A DNA stretch of 23,827 bases. It comes from CAYYDE01 sp964470525 (GTDB taxonomy: Bacteria > Patescibacteriota > Gracilibacteria > BD1-5 > UBA6164). The notes beneath the pieces were generated by a model that made no database searches, had not been told where the DNA came from, and saw only the letters and a list, made by a program, of their open reading frames with translations. The stretch spans positions 1-23,827 of the forward strand of contig CAYYDE010000009.1 in assembly GCA_964470525.1 (NCBI GenBank), written 5' to 3'. Below are positions 16,500 through 23,827 of the stretch, piece after piece; within the stretch, counting starts at the first letter, position 1, and every line of letters begins with the position of its first letter. Both the position numbers and the translations under genes were made by a program.

Positions 16500-18200
16500 T
16501 TATAATTCTTTCACCATATATTCTCATTCAAGATGATATCCTCTTTTTTCATAATATGATCTTACTCAAACTCCAGCAATAACGGCCATTTTTTTGAGAT
16601 GGTATTTTTCTTTTGCAAGTCTTTCAGCTTCTGCAATAAGTTTTTTCCCAAAACCAATATGTTGTCAAAAATTATTTCCTTTTTCTCAAATATTGAGTTG
16701 GTCTCAAAATGTGTGAATTTCACGAATCAAAGCACTTCCTTGAAGCTCTGGAAGCATTTCAAGCACTTCTTGTGCCGTTTCATCAGGAATAGTATATGAA
16801 AAACTTGGAATTCTAAAACGCAGGAGTGAAAAAATGGTTCTATCGTCTTTATCTTCAAAAGTGAGAAAATATTCTTTTCCATCACTTGCTTCATACTCAT
16901 ATGTGTGAAGAATTGCATTTTGAGGATCATTTCCTTTATTTTTGATTTCTCTGTGACGAATATCAACCATTTTTATTCACTCTGATTCAAGTTTTTCTTC
17001 AACGATTTGTCTAAGATTTGAAACGTGACTTCCAGCTAAAATTTCTGAAGCTGGGATATCGCGATAGGTACGATTGAGACGAACATATTCTGGAATCATT
17101 GCTTCAAGCTCGGCTGTTAAGTTGATCAGTGTTTCATCATCATATGGAGTAAATCCTCCATTTCTCCAAATATCAGTAAGTTCTGCTTTATCAGTCACAA
17201 CCATTGGATAAATTTTGAGCTCATCAGGACGGAATAATTGATTGTCAAAAACAGTAGCAAGTGCTTGTTTATCCATTTCAGGATTGCTTCATAAAAGATT
17301 TGGCATCATATGCGCAACGACTTTAAATCAAGCATCTTTGAGCATTTTTGTGGCTTTGATACTTTCAGCATTTCCATGTCATCTTTTGTTGAGCTCATTG
17401 ATTTCATCAAAAGTTGTTTGGTATCCAATTTCTACACGTGTTACTCAATATCTTCTCAATTCTTTAATTTCTTCTGGTGTAATCCAATCAGGACGAGTTT
17501 CAATTGCCATACCAATCACACGACAACGAGCTGTTTCATTTTTTTTCTTGGCTTCCTCAAGTGTTGCTGATTTTTTAAGCTCGTATCATTTTTTGAGTTT
17601 AAAACTGGCAAATTTATCATTTGCAAGATCTGTTTCTTCAATAAAATCTTTCATTTCATCATACGTATTAAACGCATCATAAATTCATTTTATAAAATCA
17701 TCTCTATATTTTTGAGGATACACAGACCAAGTTCCACCGATAATTCTGATGTCATTTTTTTCGATTTTATGTCCTGTCACTTCTAAAGCTCTGAGACGAT
17801 TATGAATTTGTAAAATAGGATCAAATTTATTGAGTTCTGCTCTCATCACGGCTGGCTCATTTGGAATGTATGATTTTGGAAGTCATTCAAAAGTAGGGCA
17901 GTACACGCATTTTCCAGGACATCACCAAAATTTTGTCAAAAGACTAATCACAGTTACTCCTGATAAACTTCTCACTCATCTTTTTCTAATCACTTTACGA
18001 AATGCTTCATTTTCTTTGATAATTCAGTCACGAACCAAAAGATTATATCTTTCAATAATCTCAATGGTTGCAATAGGTTTTTCAAGTTTGTAGGTTTTAT
18101 AAATAGAATTTTTTATTTTATGAAATCAGTCTTTTGTCAGGTTTTTCTCTTTGAGTCAAGCATAAATGAGTTCATCAATTATTTGAGTTTTATCAAGCAT
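16500..18200 (-). CDS. elp3: Elp3-family radical SAM/GNAT tRNA-modifying enzyme
   Basis: 566 residues, ATG 18198-18200 to TAA 16500-16502, joined across many UGA glycines. The radical SAM cluster motif is C94-x3-C98-x2-C101 in FWGCPGKCVYCPTFEGLP, followed by the Elp3-typical SYIPNEPAVMRA, then RIIGGTWSVYP, GMAIETRPDWITPEEI, YGVTRVEIGYQT, NKRGHG and VVAHMMPNLLGSNPEMD. The C terminus is a GNAT domain with the acetyl-CoA loop QHIGFGKKLIAEAERLA at about residues 505-525 and a final YYEKRGYHLEGEYM. In characterised homologues Elp3 adds the carboxymethyl group to U34 of tRNA (cm5U), tuning wobble decoding. Bacterial copies act without the other Elongator subunits. It is a single-gene transcript between two strong terminators. 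Confidence 0.96.
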
Positions 18201-18255
18201 TTGCGTATTTTTATTCGTAAAAATTTAATATAGCATATATTACTCAAAAAAGAAA

Positions 18256-18293
18256 AAAATTCAATGTTTCTTTGTAAAGAAACATTGAATTTT
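18256..18293 (-). terminator. Very strong hairpin terminator (18-bp stem, 2-nt loop)
   Basis: Perfect inverted repeat with core ATTCAATGTTTCTTT / AAAGAAACATTGAAT. On the - strand it is followed by a long U-rich tract. It ends the transcript of the secreted-protein gene (stop at 18298-18300) and insulates elp3. Confidence 0.85.
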
Positions 18294-18297
18294 GAGA

Positions 18298-20013
18298 TTA
18301 TTCATATAAATCATCCAAATTATATTCATCGTTGTATTCTATTCATGAGTAGAGGAGTGAATTAAGATCTATAACATTTTCTGGAGTTTTGATTTCACGA
18401 TTTCCATCTCTTTTTTGTTGCGCTGTATTTTTGAGTGAAAATTTTCATAAAAATGTATCAGCTTCATTTACATCTATGAAAATAGAAACATTATTTTTAT
18501 TATTTTCTCCGTCAATTATCATGTCAAAATTTCCAGAATATTTATTTCATGCCAAATTTCCTTCATATTTTGAATCAAGAGAAAAATATTTTTGAGAAGT
18601 TTTTCCATTTCATTTCCAATTCCAAGTTTTTCCAGAAAGAGAAATATTGTAATTTCAAGTATTATATTGTGTACGAGCATTGAAAAAAACATCTTTTGTT
18701 TTCGAGTCTGCTCACACAAATCTTATATCAAGTTTTTCAAGGTTTCCAACATTATTTTGATTTCACACTATTTGAAGACCATAGATATTTTTTAAAGTTT
18801 GTGAAAAAGAATCATTTTCATAATCATATTGCCAAGAAGTTTGATATATTTGGTATCTTCCAGCAATTTTTTTATTTTTTAATGTAAAAGCTCATTGTAT
18901 CACTTTTGGAATCGAGATTTTTGAATCAATTTCCACAAAAGTATTATTTGCAAGTTTTGAAAGAAATGAAAAATTTATTTTTTCCTTTACAGAAGTGAAA
19001 GAAATATTTAAATGTTTATTTTTTAAATAATTCAATTTAAATGCATTTTTTGGATTTTTTACATCTTGAACCAAAAGAGAAACTGCTCCAAAAGAAGTTT
19101 TTCCATATAAAAGATTTGCTTCAATTTTTATATCATCTTCTACAAAAGAATACGAAAGTTTATTATTCACTTCTCATAGAGTCAAAGTGAGGTCACCATA
19201 TTTTTTGAAAGTATTTACAAAACTATTGTATGCTTGGCTTGTACAAGAGCTTGGTGTGTACCATTTTTGATACATTCCAAAAGTATTTTGAATTTCAAAA
19301 AACAGATTACAAAATTCTCTTGTTGGTGTGAGAAAATACGTATTACCTTCTTTTTTATATGCTTCAAATAAAGCTGTTGTATTGAGATGTTCAAGAGCTG
19401 GATTTATATTTTTTGGAGAAAAATTTTGCATCATGAGCATCATTTGTCTTGAGTTTTCATCTGAAATTTTCAAATATTTTTCTTCTTTGAAAAAATATTG
19501 AACTTGTTGAAAAGCTGCTTGAATTTCTGGATTATTCGTATCAAGATTTAGATTTTTTAAAAGAGCATAATTTTCACCTTCTTTGCTTATAAAAGAGAAA
19601 AAAGTAGAAAGTTTTGCTGAAATATCTTCAGGATAGAAAATATTTTTTTCCATATCAAGTGAAAAGTTTAAGTCTCCAGAAATTTCACTATCCAAACCAA
19701 CAGCAACTGCTTCATAGTTTGGCATTTCAATTTTTGTAGAAAATTTTGCATCTTCGATATTTGCTTCCAATTCCATGCTGAGATTTCCATTTTCAACATA
19801 GTTTGTATATTTTTCAAAATCTGAAACTAATTTTTCAACAAAATTTTTCCCTGAATTTCCAAGATGTTTTTGGAGATCAAGAATTGCTTCTTGCACTTGG
19901 AGTTTTTCTGTTTGAGAAAGAGGAGTCTCATTTTGTGCTTGAACAAAAGGAATACTTGAAAATACGATTGCTCCAATTACCAGAGGAGAAAGATATTTTT
20001 TGAGTTGGTTCAT
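18298..20013 (-). CDS. Large secreted protein of unknown function
   Basis: 571 residues, ATG 20011-20013 to TAA 18298-18300. The N terminus MNQLKKYLSPLVIGAIVFSS, then a likely cleavage after VQA in FVQAQNE, is a classic Sec signal peptide, so I chose this start over the in-frame ATG at 20083-20085, which would bury the signal. The mature part has a helical N-terminal section (SQTEKLQVQEAILDLQKHLG) and then repeated beta-rich stretches with many Asn, Lys and aromatics (SYSFVEDDIKIEANLLYGK, GRYQIYQTSWQYDYEN). There are two cysteines at CNLF and PSSCTS. No Pfam-like motif recognised; it could be a beta-rich substrate-binding or surface protein. UGA glycines occur only in the C-terminal two fifths. 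Single-gene transcript. Confidence 0.8.
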
Positions 20014-20093
20014 ATAAAATAATAAGTTAAAAAATAATTTTTGTGTACGCAAGGATAAGGATACACTATTTTTGAGATATGTCAAAAGAATTC

Positions 20094-20158
20094 GGGACTC
20101 AAAGTTCAGCTGGGAAGTTTTGTGCTTTCTATCAACTATTCACTAGATGTTGAGCCAC
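20094..20158. repeat. Structured inverted repeat C1 (diverged copy)
   Basis: Shares with C2 and C3 the core AAGTTCAGCT, a TTTGTRCTTTCTAT block, and CACTAGATGTTG. Its terminal arms differ (GGGACTCAA left, TTGAGCCAC right) yet still pair over CTCAA/TTGAG. Downstream flank TTTAGAAG...TTTTTGATA is also shared. It lies between immunity gene A and the secreted-protein gene. Confidence 0.75.
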
Positions 20159-20252
20159 TAACATCCTAAGTTATTTAGAAGATTTATTTTTGATAATAAA
20201 TTTTATAATATCATTTGTTTGGTAATATAACAGAATTTTTTGAATTATGTAT

Positions 20253-20675
20253 TTATTCATCTATAAATTCCCATCATCTTTTTTTTCTTTCTTTTTTTTC
20301 TTTATCAAGAATTTTATCTTTATATTTTTCAATTAAAAAACTATTTATATGATTTTCTAATTCTGAATTATCAAAGAACAATGTAAAATATAAATTATTA
20401 TTTTTATTATAATTATCTAGAAAATCTTTCACTAATTTATAATTCTCAATTTTACTAAATCAATTATAATAAAAATCAGGAGGATAGAATTCTATATTTT
20501 CTCAAAGAAAAACTTCAATACTTTTGATAAATAACTCTTGTTGTATAACTAAATTATGTAATTTAATTATATCTCAATAGTTAAATCATACATCATTTAT
20601 ACAAATAGTTTCATAATTTCATAATTTAATTCAATTTTTTAAATAGAAATCAATTATATCTTTATATTTTTCCAT
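20253..20675 (-). CDS. Putative immunity protein A for the displaced RHS tip
   Basis: 140 residues, ATG 20673-20675 (4 nt after the toxin stop) to TAA 20253-20255, full of UGA glycines. An in-frame ATG further upstream (20721-20723) overlaps the toxin gene and is less likely. Acidic and lysine-rich, no membrane segment: cytoplasmic, consistent with neutralising a cytoplasm-acting toxin. Features are GFNYGDIIKLHNLVIQQELF, FYPPDFYYNGF and a very basic C-terminal helix (EKYKDKILDKEKKERKKRG). No family recognised; the function is inferred from its position directly after the toxin tip, as in polymorphic toxin loci. Confidence 0.6.
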
Positions 20676-20679
20676 AATT

Positions 20680-21303
20680 TTATTTTTTAATGTTAAATAA
20701 TCTATGATTGATATTTCAATCATTATCTTTTATGTATTCATAAACTCATTTTTTTCAATTTAATTCTCAAGGAATACTTAACTTATGGTACTCTTTCCCA
20801 TCTGCTCATTTTATTACTTGAACATTTCAGTTTTTTGAAGCAATATCATCTATATTTTTTGGAAAACCATGATATTTATCCCTTTTCATATCTTCTAAAA
20901 CTTTCTGTGTATACTTACTGTCCTTAAAAAAATCTTTCACATTTTCAGCCTTTCCAGCTTTATTTAATCAAAAAACTCAAGCTGCAACAATCACTCTTTC
21001 TCAGTAAGGTCAATAATTTTCTTCATATTTATTTCAATCATATTCACTTGGAGCATGAGCTTTTGGAATTCATAGCCCTGCTCTTAGTATTCCTCAAATG
21101 ACATCAAAAGTAACTATAGCTTTCTTATCAGTCCCCATTGGATCACTAAACATAACTGGATTATTCCCAACATAAGCATACAAATTCACATCATCAATTT
21201 GTCCAATCGGGTCTCTTGAGATAAACCTTCAAAGTTCAGCACTATAATATCTTGCTCTATAATAATACAAATCTATCTCTTCGTCAAAAACAAGCTTTCT
21301 CAC
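20680..21303 (-). CDS. Displaced RHS tip A: RHS core 3' end, linker and C-terminal toxin
   Basis: An orphan RHS C-terminal module of 207 residues, GTG 21301-21303 to TAA 20680-20682; an in-frame TAA upstream separates it from any RHS core. It opens with the RHS core end (FDEEIDLYYYRARYYSAEL, GRFISRDPIGQ, NLYAYVGNNPVMFSDPMG), then a linker KKAIVTFDVIGGILRAGLG...PKAHAPSEYDGNK shared with tip B, then a unique domain. The tail YTQKVLEDMKRDKYHGFP...DGKEYHKLSIPGELNGK...INHRLFNIKK resembles a widespread RHS/CdiA C-terminal toxin ending in 'NHRLF'; I recall this pattern but cannot name its activity. It probably serves as a silent cassette to replace the main RHS tip by recombination, though weak expression from GTG is possible. 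Confidence 0.72.
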
Positions 21304-21430
21304 TTTTGTAACCAAAAGTAAGCAAAAGTTTTAGGGGGAACAAAGTTCAGCTAGTAGGATTTTGTACTTTCTATAGCTTCTCACTAGATGTTGTTCCCCC
21401 TAAGACCCCATTTGATTTAGAAGTTATTTT
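21028..21430. repeat. 403-nt direct repeat, copy A
   Basis: Nearly identical to 21998-22400 (offset 970), with scattered differences. In - strand order it holds the tail flank of the preceding immunity gene, hairpin repeat C2, the GTG restart, the RHS core end and the linker. The variable toxin begins where similarity stops (about 21028). Confidence 0.85.
21331..21403. repeat. Structured inverted repeat C2
   Basis: Perfect 13-bp terminal inverted repeat TTAGGGGGAACAA (21331-21343) and TTGTTCCCCCTAA (21391-21403), enclosing 47 nt with nested short stems (CTAGT/ACTAG). It is next to a second hairpin ACTTTTG-TAAC-CAAAAGT at 21302-21319. It lies between immunity pseudogene B and RHS tip A. Confidence 0.9.
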
Positions 21431-21907
21431 GATATTAATTCATTAAAAATAATTTTATCTTCTTCATTTAAACTTTCAAGATCTGATGAGTGGTAAAATT
21501 CTCTAACTCAGTCGGAATAAGTATGCATTTTTATTAAATTAGGTTTCTTGTTAATATCATTGATTGCAAAATTATCATAAGGTCCAAAAACAGAATAAAT
21601 TTTATCTCCCCTTGAAAATCAACTAATAGTATGATATGAGTCATAAGGAATGTAATATATATATAATATTATCAGTAATCTTGTAAGATATTATATTTCA
21701 CTCTAAACAACCATATTTTATAAAGTTATCACAAATTTTTTTATCTTTTCAATTATCTCAAATAATGTATCTATTTCAAATTTCCAGTTCAATATTTGAA
21801 ATTCAGTACATATAATCTTTAAATTTAGTTAAATCATAAACAAGAAAACTTATTCATAATATAAAAATGGTTAATATTGTAAGTCAAATTTTTGCTTTTT
21901 TATTCAT
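21424..21907 (-). pseudogene. Putative immunity gene B, frameshifted in a TA tract
   Basis: ATG 21905-21907 opens a frame with an N-terminal membrane segment (KAKIGLTILTIFILGISFLVYD) and UGA glycines, but it ends at TAG 21623-21625. The other frame continues from the (TA)n tract at about 21653-21663 without a stop to TAA 21424-21426 (YIPYDSYHTISGF...GPYDNFAINDINKKPN...SLNEEDKIIFNELISK). Adding one TA unit (2 nt) joins both halves into one ~161-residue protein. It starts 10 nt after tip B, so its position suggests immunity or a tip-associated membrane protein. Either a decayed gene, a slippage-prone phase-variable gene, or a sequencing error in the repeat. Confidence 0.6.
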
Positions 21908-21916
21908 ATATAGTGA

Positions 21917-22273
21917 TTAATATTTAAATTTATCTTTTATTTCTATTGTATAAGGAAACGGTGTTCATGCTCATGATTGTTGAGATAAAACTCATAATTT
22001 ATTTCAATCATATTCACTTGGAGCATGAGCTTTTGGAATTCATAGCCCTGCTCTTAGTATTCCTCAAATGACATAAAAAGTAACTATAGCTTTCTTATCA
22101 GTTCCCATTGGATCAGTAAACATCACTGGATTATTTCCAACATAAGCATACAAATTTATATCATCAATCTGTCAAATTGGGTCTCTTGAAATAAATCTTC
22201 AAAGCTCTGAATCGTAATATCTTGCCCTATAATAATACAAATCTATCTCTTCGTCAAAAACAAGCTTTCTCAC
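21917..22273 (-). pseudogene. Displaced RHS tip B with truncated or replaced toxin
   Basis: 118 residues, GTG 22271-22273 to TAA 21917-21919. Same RHS core end as the main gene (RARYYDSELGRF, SRDPIGQIDDINLYAYV, NNPVMFTDPMGT) and the same linker as tip A up to EYDGNK. Then only 25 residues remain (LGVLSQQSGAGTPFPYTIEI then KDKFKY), too short for a normal toxin domain, so the toxin is probably lost and the fragment fused to foreign 3' sequence. It is followed by immunity-like gene B. I read it as a degenerate cassette. Confidence 0.65.
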
Positions 22274-22400
22274 TTTTGTAACCAAAAGTAAGCAAAAGTT
22301 TTAGGGGGAACAAAGTTCAGCTAGTAGGATTTTGTACTTTCTATAGCTTCTCACTAGATGTTGTTCCCCCTAAGACCCCATTTGATTTTGAAGTTATTTT
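21998..22400. repeat. 403-nt direct repeat, copy B
   Basis: Partner of 21028-21430. Its part from about 22099 to 22258 also matches 23176-23335 in the main RHS gene, giving three copies of the RHS core end. Confidence 0.85.
22301..22373. repeat. Structured inverted repeat C3
   Basis: Identical in sequence to C2: TTAGGGGGAACAA (22301-22313) and TTGTTCCCCCTAA (22361-22373) around the same core. The adjacent ACTTTTG/CAAAAGT hairpin is at 22272-22289. It lies between immunity gene C and RHS tip B. Confidence 0.9.
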
Positions 22401-22404
22401 ATAA

Positions 22405-22659
22405 TTATTTATTCTTTCTTCAAATATCAATATAAGCCGTAATAATAAAAAGCATAATTGATAGTAATATATAAGGCATAATTTTTAATCAAATTGCTCA
22501 TTTTTCATATCATTCAAGTAATGCAAAGTTTACAAAAAAATTAATGTATAAAATGAATGAAATACTTACTACTACATATAAAATGAATGTGAGTCGAAAA
22601 GTTTTACGAAAATATAATAAAAATATTAAAATAAGGAATAAAAAACTGTATAAAATCAT
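22405..22659 (-). CDS. Putative membrane immunity protein C
   Basis: 84 residues, ATG 22657-22659 (26 nt after the RHS stop) to TAA 22405-22407; an upstream in-frame ATG at 22717-22719 overlaps the RHS gene and is less likely. Three hydrophobic segments: MILYSFLFLILIFLLYF, FILYVVVSISFILYINFFV and MPYILLSIMLFIITAYI, so an integral membrane protein with a short basic tail (GRKNK). UGA encodes its glycines. Position right after the RHS toxin gene argues for immunity; membrane immunity proteins usually guard against toxins acting at the envelope or in the periplasm. No family recognised. Confidence 0.55.
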
Positions 22660-22684
22660 TTGTTTTACATTATTAAATAAAAAT

Positions 22685-23827
22685 TTATCTTCAATTTGGA
22701 TATATATCAAAATATACATTCAATAATTCATCTTTTGTAATTTTTCATGTTCTTGTAGTTTTAGCTAATTTATGTCAAGCATTATAAAATTTCCAATCTT
22801 CTTGCTCATTTTTTAAAGCTCATTCAGGTTTTTGTCATAAATCGGATGCCACTAAAGTAGGTCAAAAAGCAAATATTTTTAATTGAGGCAATGAATATCC
22901 AACTTTTTCTCAATTATATCCATATAATATATTTCATAAATCTGCTAACCAAATATCTTTTCAATCAATTGTGATTTTTTTTCAGTCATATTCTCAATCA
23001 TAATTTTCATCTATAAAATTTGCTCTTTCTCTAATTTGGGGATTAAGTTTTATATTTCATAAATCTTTGTTGATAGTAATATCTGCAAAAATATTGTGAG
23101 TATTAAAGCTATATAAGTTTTCAAAATAAGCTCATAAATAATTAAACCTATCGACTACGATGAGTAGTGCCTTTTCAGTTCCCATTGGATCAGTAAACAT
23201 CACAGGATTATTCCCAACATAAGCATACAAATTTATATCATCAATCTGTCAAATTGGGTCTCTTGAAATAAATCTTCAAAGCTCTGAATCGTAATATCTT
23301 GCCCTATAATAATACAAATCTATCTCTTCGTCAAATTCTCTTCATGTGAAAAGTCTTGTATTTCAAATATCTATTCCTAAAAGAGTGAAATTTCAAAAAC
23401 TATCATATTCGTATTCACTTACAATATTTCAAGTATTATCACTTATTCCAACAATACTTCCCAAATGGTCTTTATGGAAATAATAAGTATTTTCAACTAT
23501 TATACTTCAAGAATTTTGTAAATTATTACATCTTTCAACAATATCATTCCAACCGTATTGTATAAAACTTCAAGTAAATCAAAGCACTCTTTCATTACAA
23601 AAGTTTAGTTCTCATAATTCCTCTAAAGAAAGATTTGAACTTTGTTGTTCTACAGCAATCACATCGTCTACTCAAAGTCAATTTACAAAGTTCTTTGTAA
23701 AGCTATTTCCTCAAACAGTAGTTATTTCACTTAAGATATTTTTATCAGAGTAAACATAATTCACAGTTTCACTATTTGTTTTCTTTTCATATCTTCTTCC
23801 AAGCACATCATACGCAAATTCTACAAT
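22685..23827 (-). CDS. RHS/YD-repeat polymorphic toxin, C-terminal part (5'-partial)
   Basis: 380 residues in the window, running off the right edge, stop TAA 22685-22687. Contains YD-repeat material (EFAYDVLGRRYEKKTNS, YEYDSFGNFTLLG), the pre-core HKDHLGSIVGISD, and the RHS core hallmark YYYRARYYDSELGRF...SRDPIGQIDDINLYAYVG, ending at DPMGTEK. The RHS core forms a shell around the toxin tip in characterised homologues. The ~165-residue tip contains DITINKDLGNIKLNPQIRER and WLADLGNILYGYNGEKVGYS; the 'DLGNI.YGY.G...G' pattern resembles polymorphic toxin type 44, a tentative call. About half the glycines are UGA, including conserved ones. Immunity gene C follows directly. Likely exported and active against competitors or the host bacterium; the export route is not visible. 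Confidence 0.9.
23176..23335. repeat. RHS core-end repeat, copy in main gene
   Basis: About 160 nt almost identical to 22099-22258 (offset 1077) and similar to the same part of tip A. Similarity stops exactly at the codons for FDEEIDL on one side (GREF in the main gene, KLVF in the tips) and at DPMGT on the other, marking the cassette junctions. Confidence 0.88.

Noticed and set aside
20011..20085. Upstream in-frame ATG (20083-20085) as start of the secreted protein
   Set aside because: It would put 24 extra residues ahead of a textbook signal peptide; the ATG at 20011-20013 gives the normal charged-hydrophobic-cleavage order.
20094..22373. Calling the hairpin repeats integron attC sites or IS ends
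   Set aside because: They lack a convincing pair of core sites (RYYYAAC/GTTRRRY), no integrase or transposase gene is in the window, and no target-site duplication is visible.

Overview
The window is AT-rich bacterial DNA in which in-frame UGA must be read as glycine (translation table 25). UGA falls on invariant glycines: the P-loop of UvrB, the nucleophile elbow of a serine hydrolase (two UGAs in a row), the RHS core, and many sites in IleRS and Elp3. UGG still serves tryptophan, so this is not the Mycoplasma code. This points to Candidatus Gracilibacteria or Absconditabacteria (BD1-5/SR1, Patescibacteria/CPR); I cannot separate the two from this window. Most genes have to be joined across UGA, so a standard-code ORF list is heavily fragmented here.

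Layout. 1-1119: 3' part of a secreted, cysteine-rich repeat protein with a thrombospondin type-1-like domain, interrupted by a 100-N scaffold gap. 1168-1995 (-): membrane-anchored protein. 2124-4367 (+): complete UvrB with an unusual insertion. 4390-5466 (-): unknown protein. 5596-7221 (+): beta-CASP metallo-beta-lactamase ribonuclease that uses no UGA at all, probably acquired from a standard-code donor, with a start codon that does not fit its Shine-Dalgarno. 7326-8363 (+): unknown protein. 8391-15722 (-): a compact operon of ten genes and one remnant, in transcription order Nudix, YjjX-type NTPase, two small proteins, GNAT, alpha/beta hydrolase, small membrane protein, a remnant ORF, HAD phosphatase, GNAT, IleRS. 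It looks like a nucleotide-pool and metabolite 'housecleaning' set joined to IleRS. About 15735-15920 (-): a candidate non-coding RNA or leader with its own promoter and terminator. 16053-16472 (+): a second UGA-free, Shine-Dalgarno-led gene. 16500-18200 (-): Elp3. 18298-20013 (-): large secreted protein.

20094-23827 (-) is the most interesting part. It holds the 3' end of an RHS/YD-repeat toxin gene with its own C-terminal toxin and putative immunity gene, followed by two displaced 'orphan tips'. Each tip repeats the end of the RHS core and then carries a different tail and putative immunity gene. Every immunity gene is followed by a copy of a structured inverted repeat, so the array reads as [RHS 3' core - tail - immunity - hairpin repeat] cassettes. 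One tip is truncated, and its partner gene is frameshifted in a TA tract.

Convergent genes are separated by long, near-perfect palindromic terminators, several of which contain the stop codons of the flanking genes. I found no tRNA, rRNA, CRISPR array or transposase gene.
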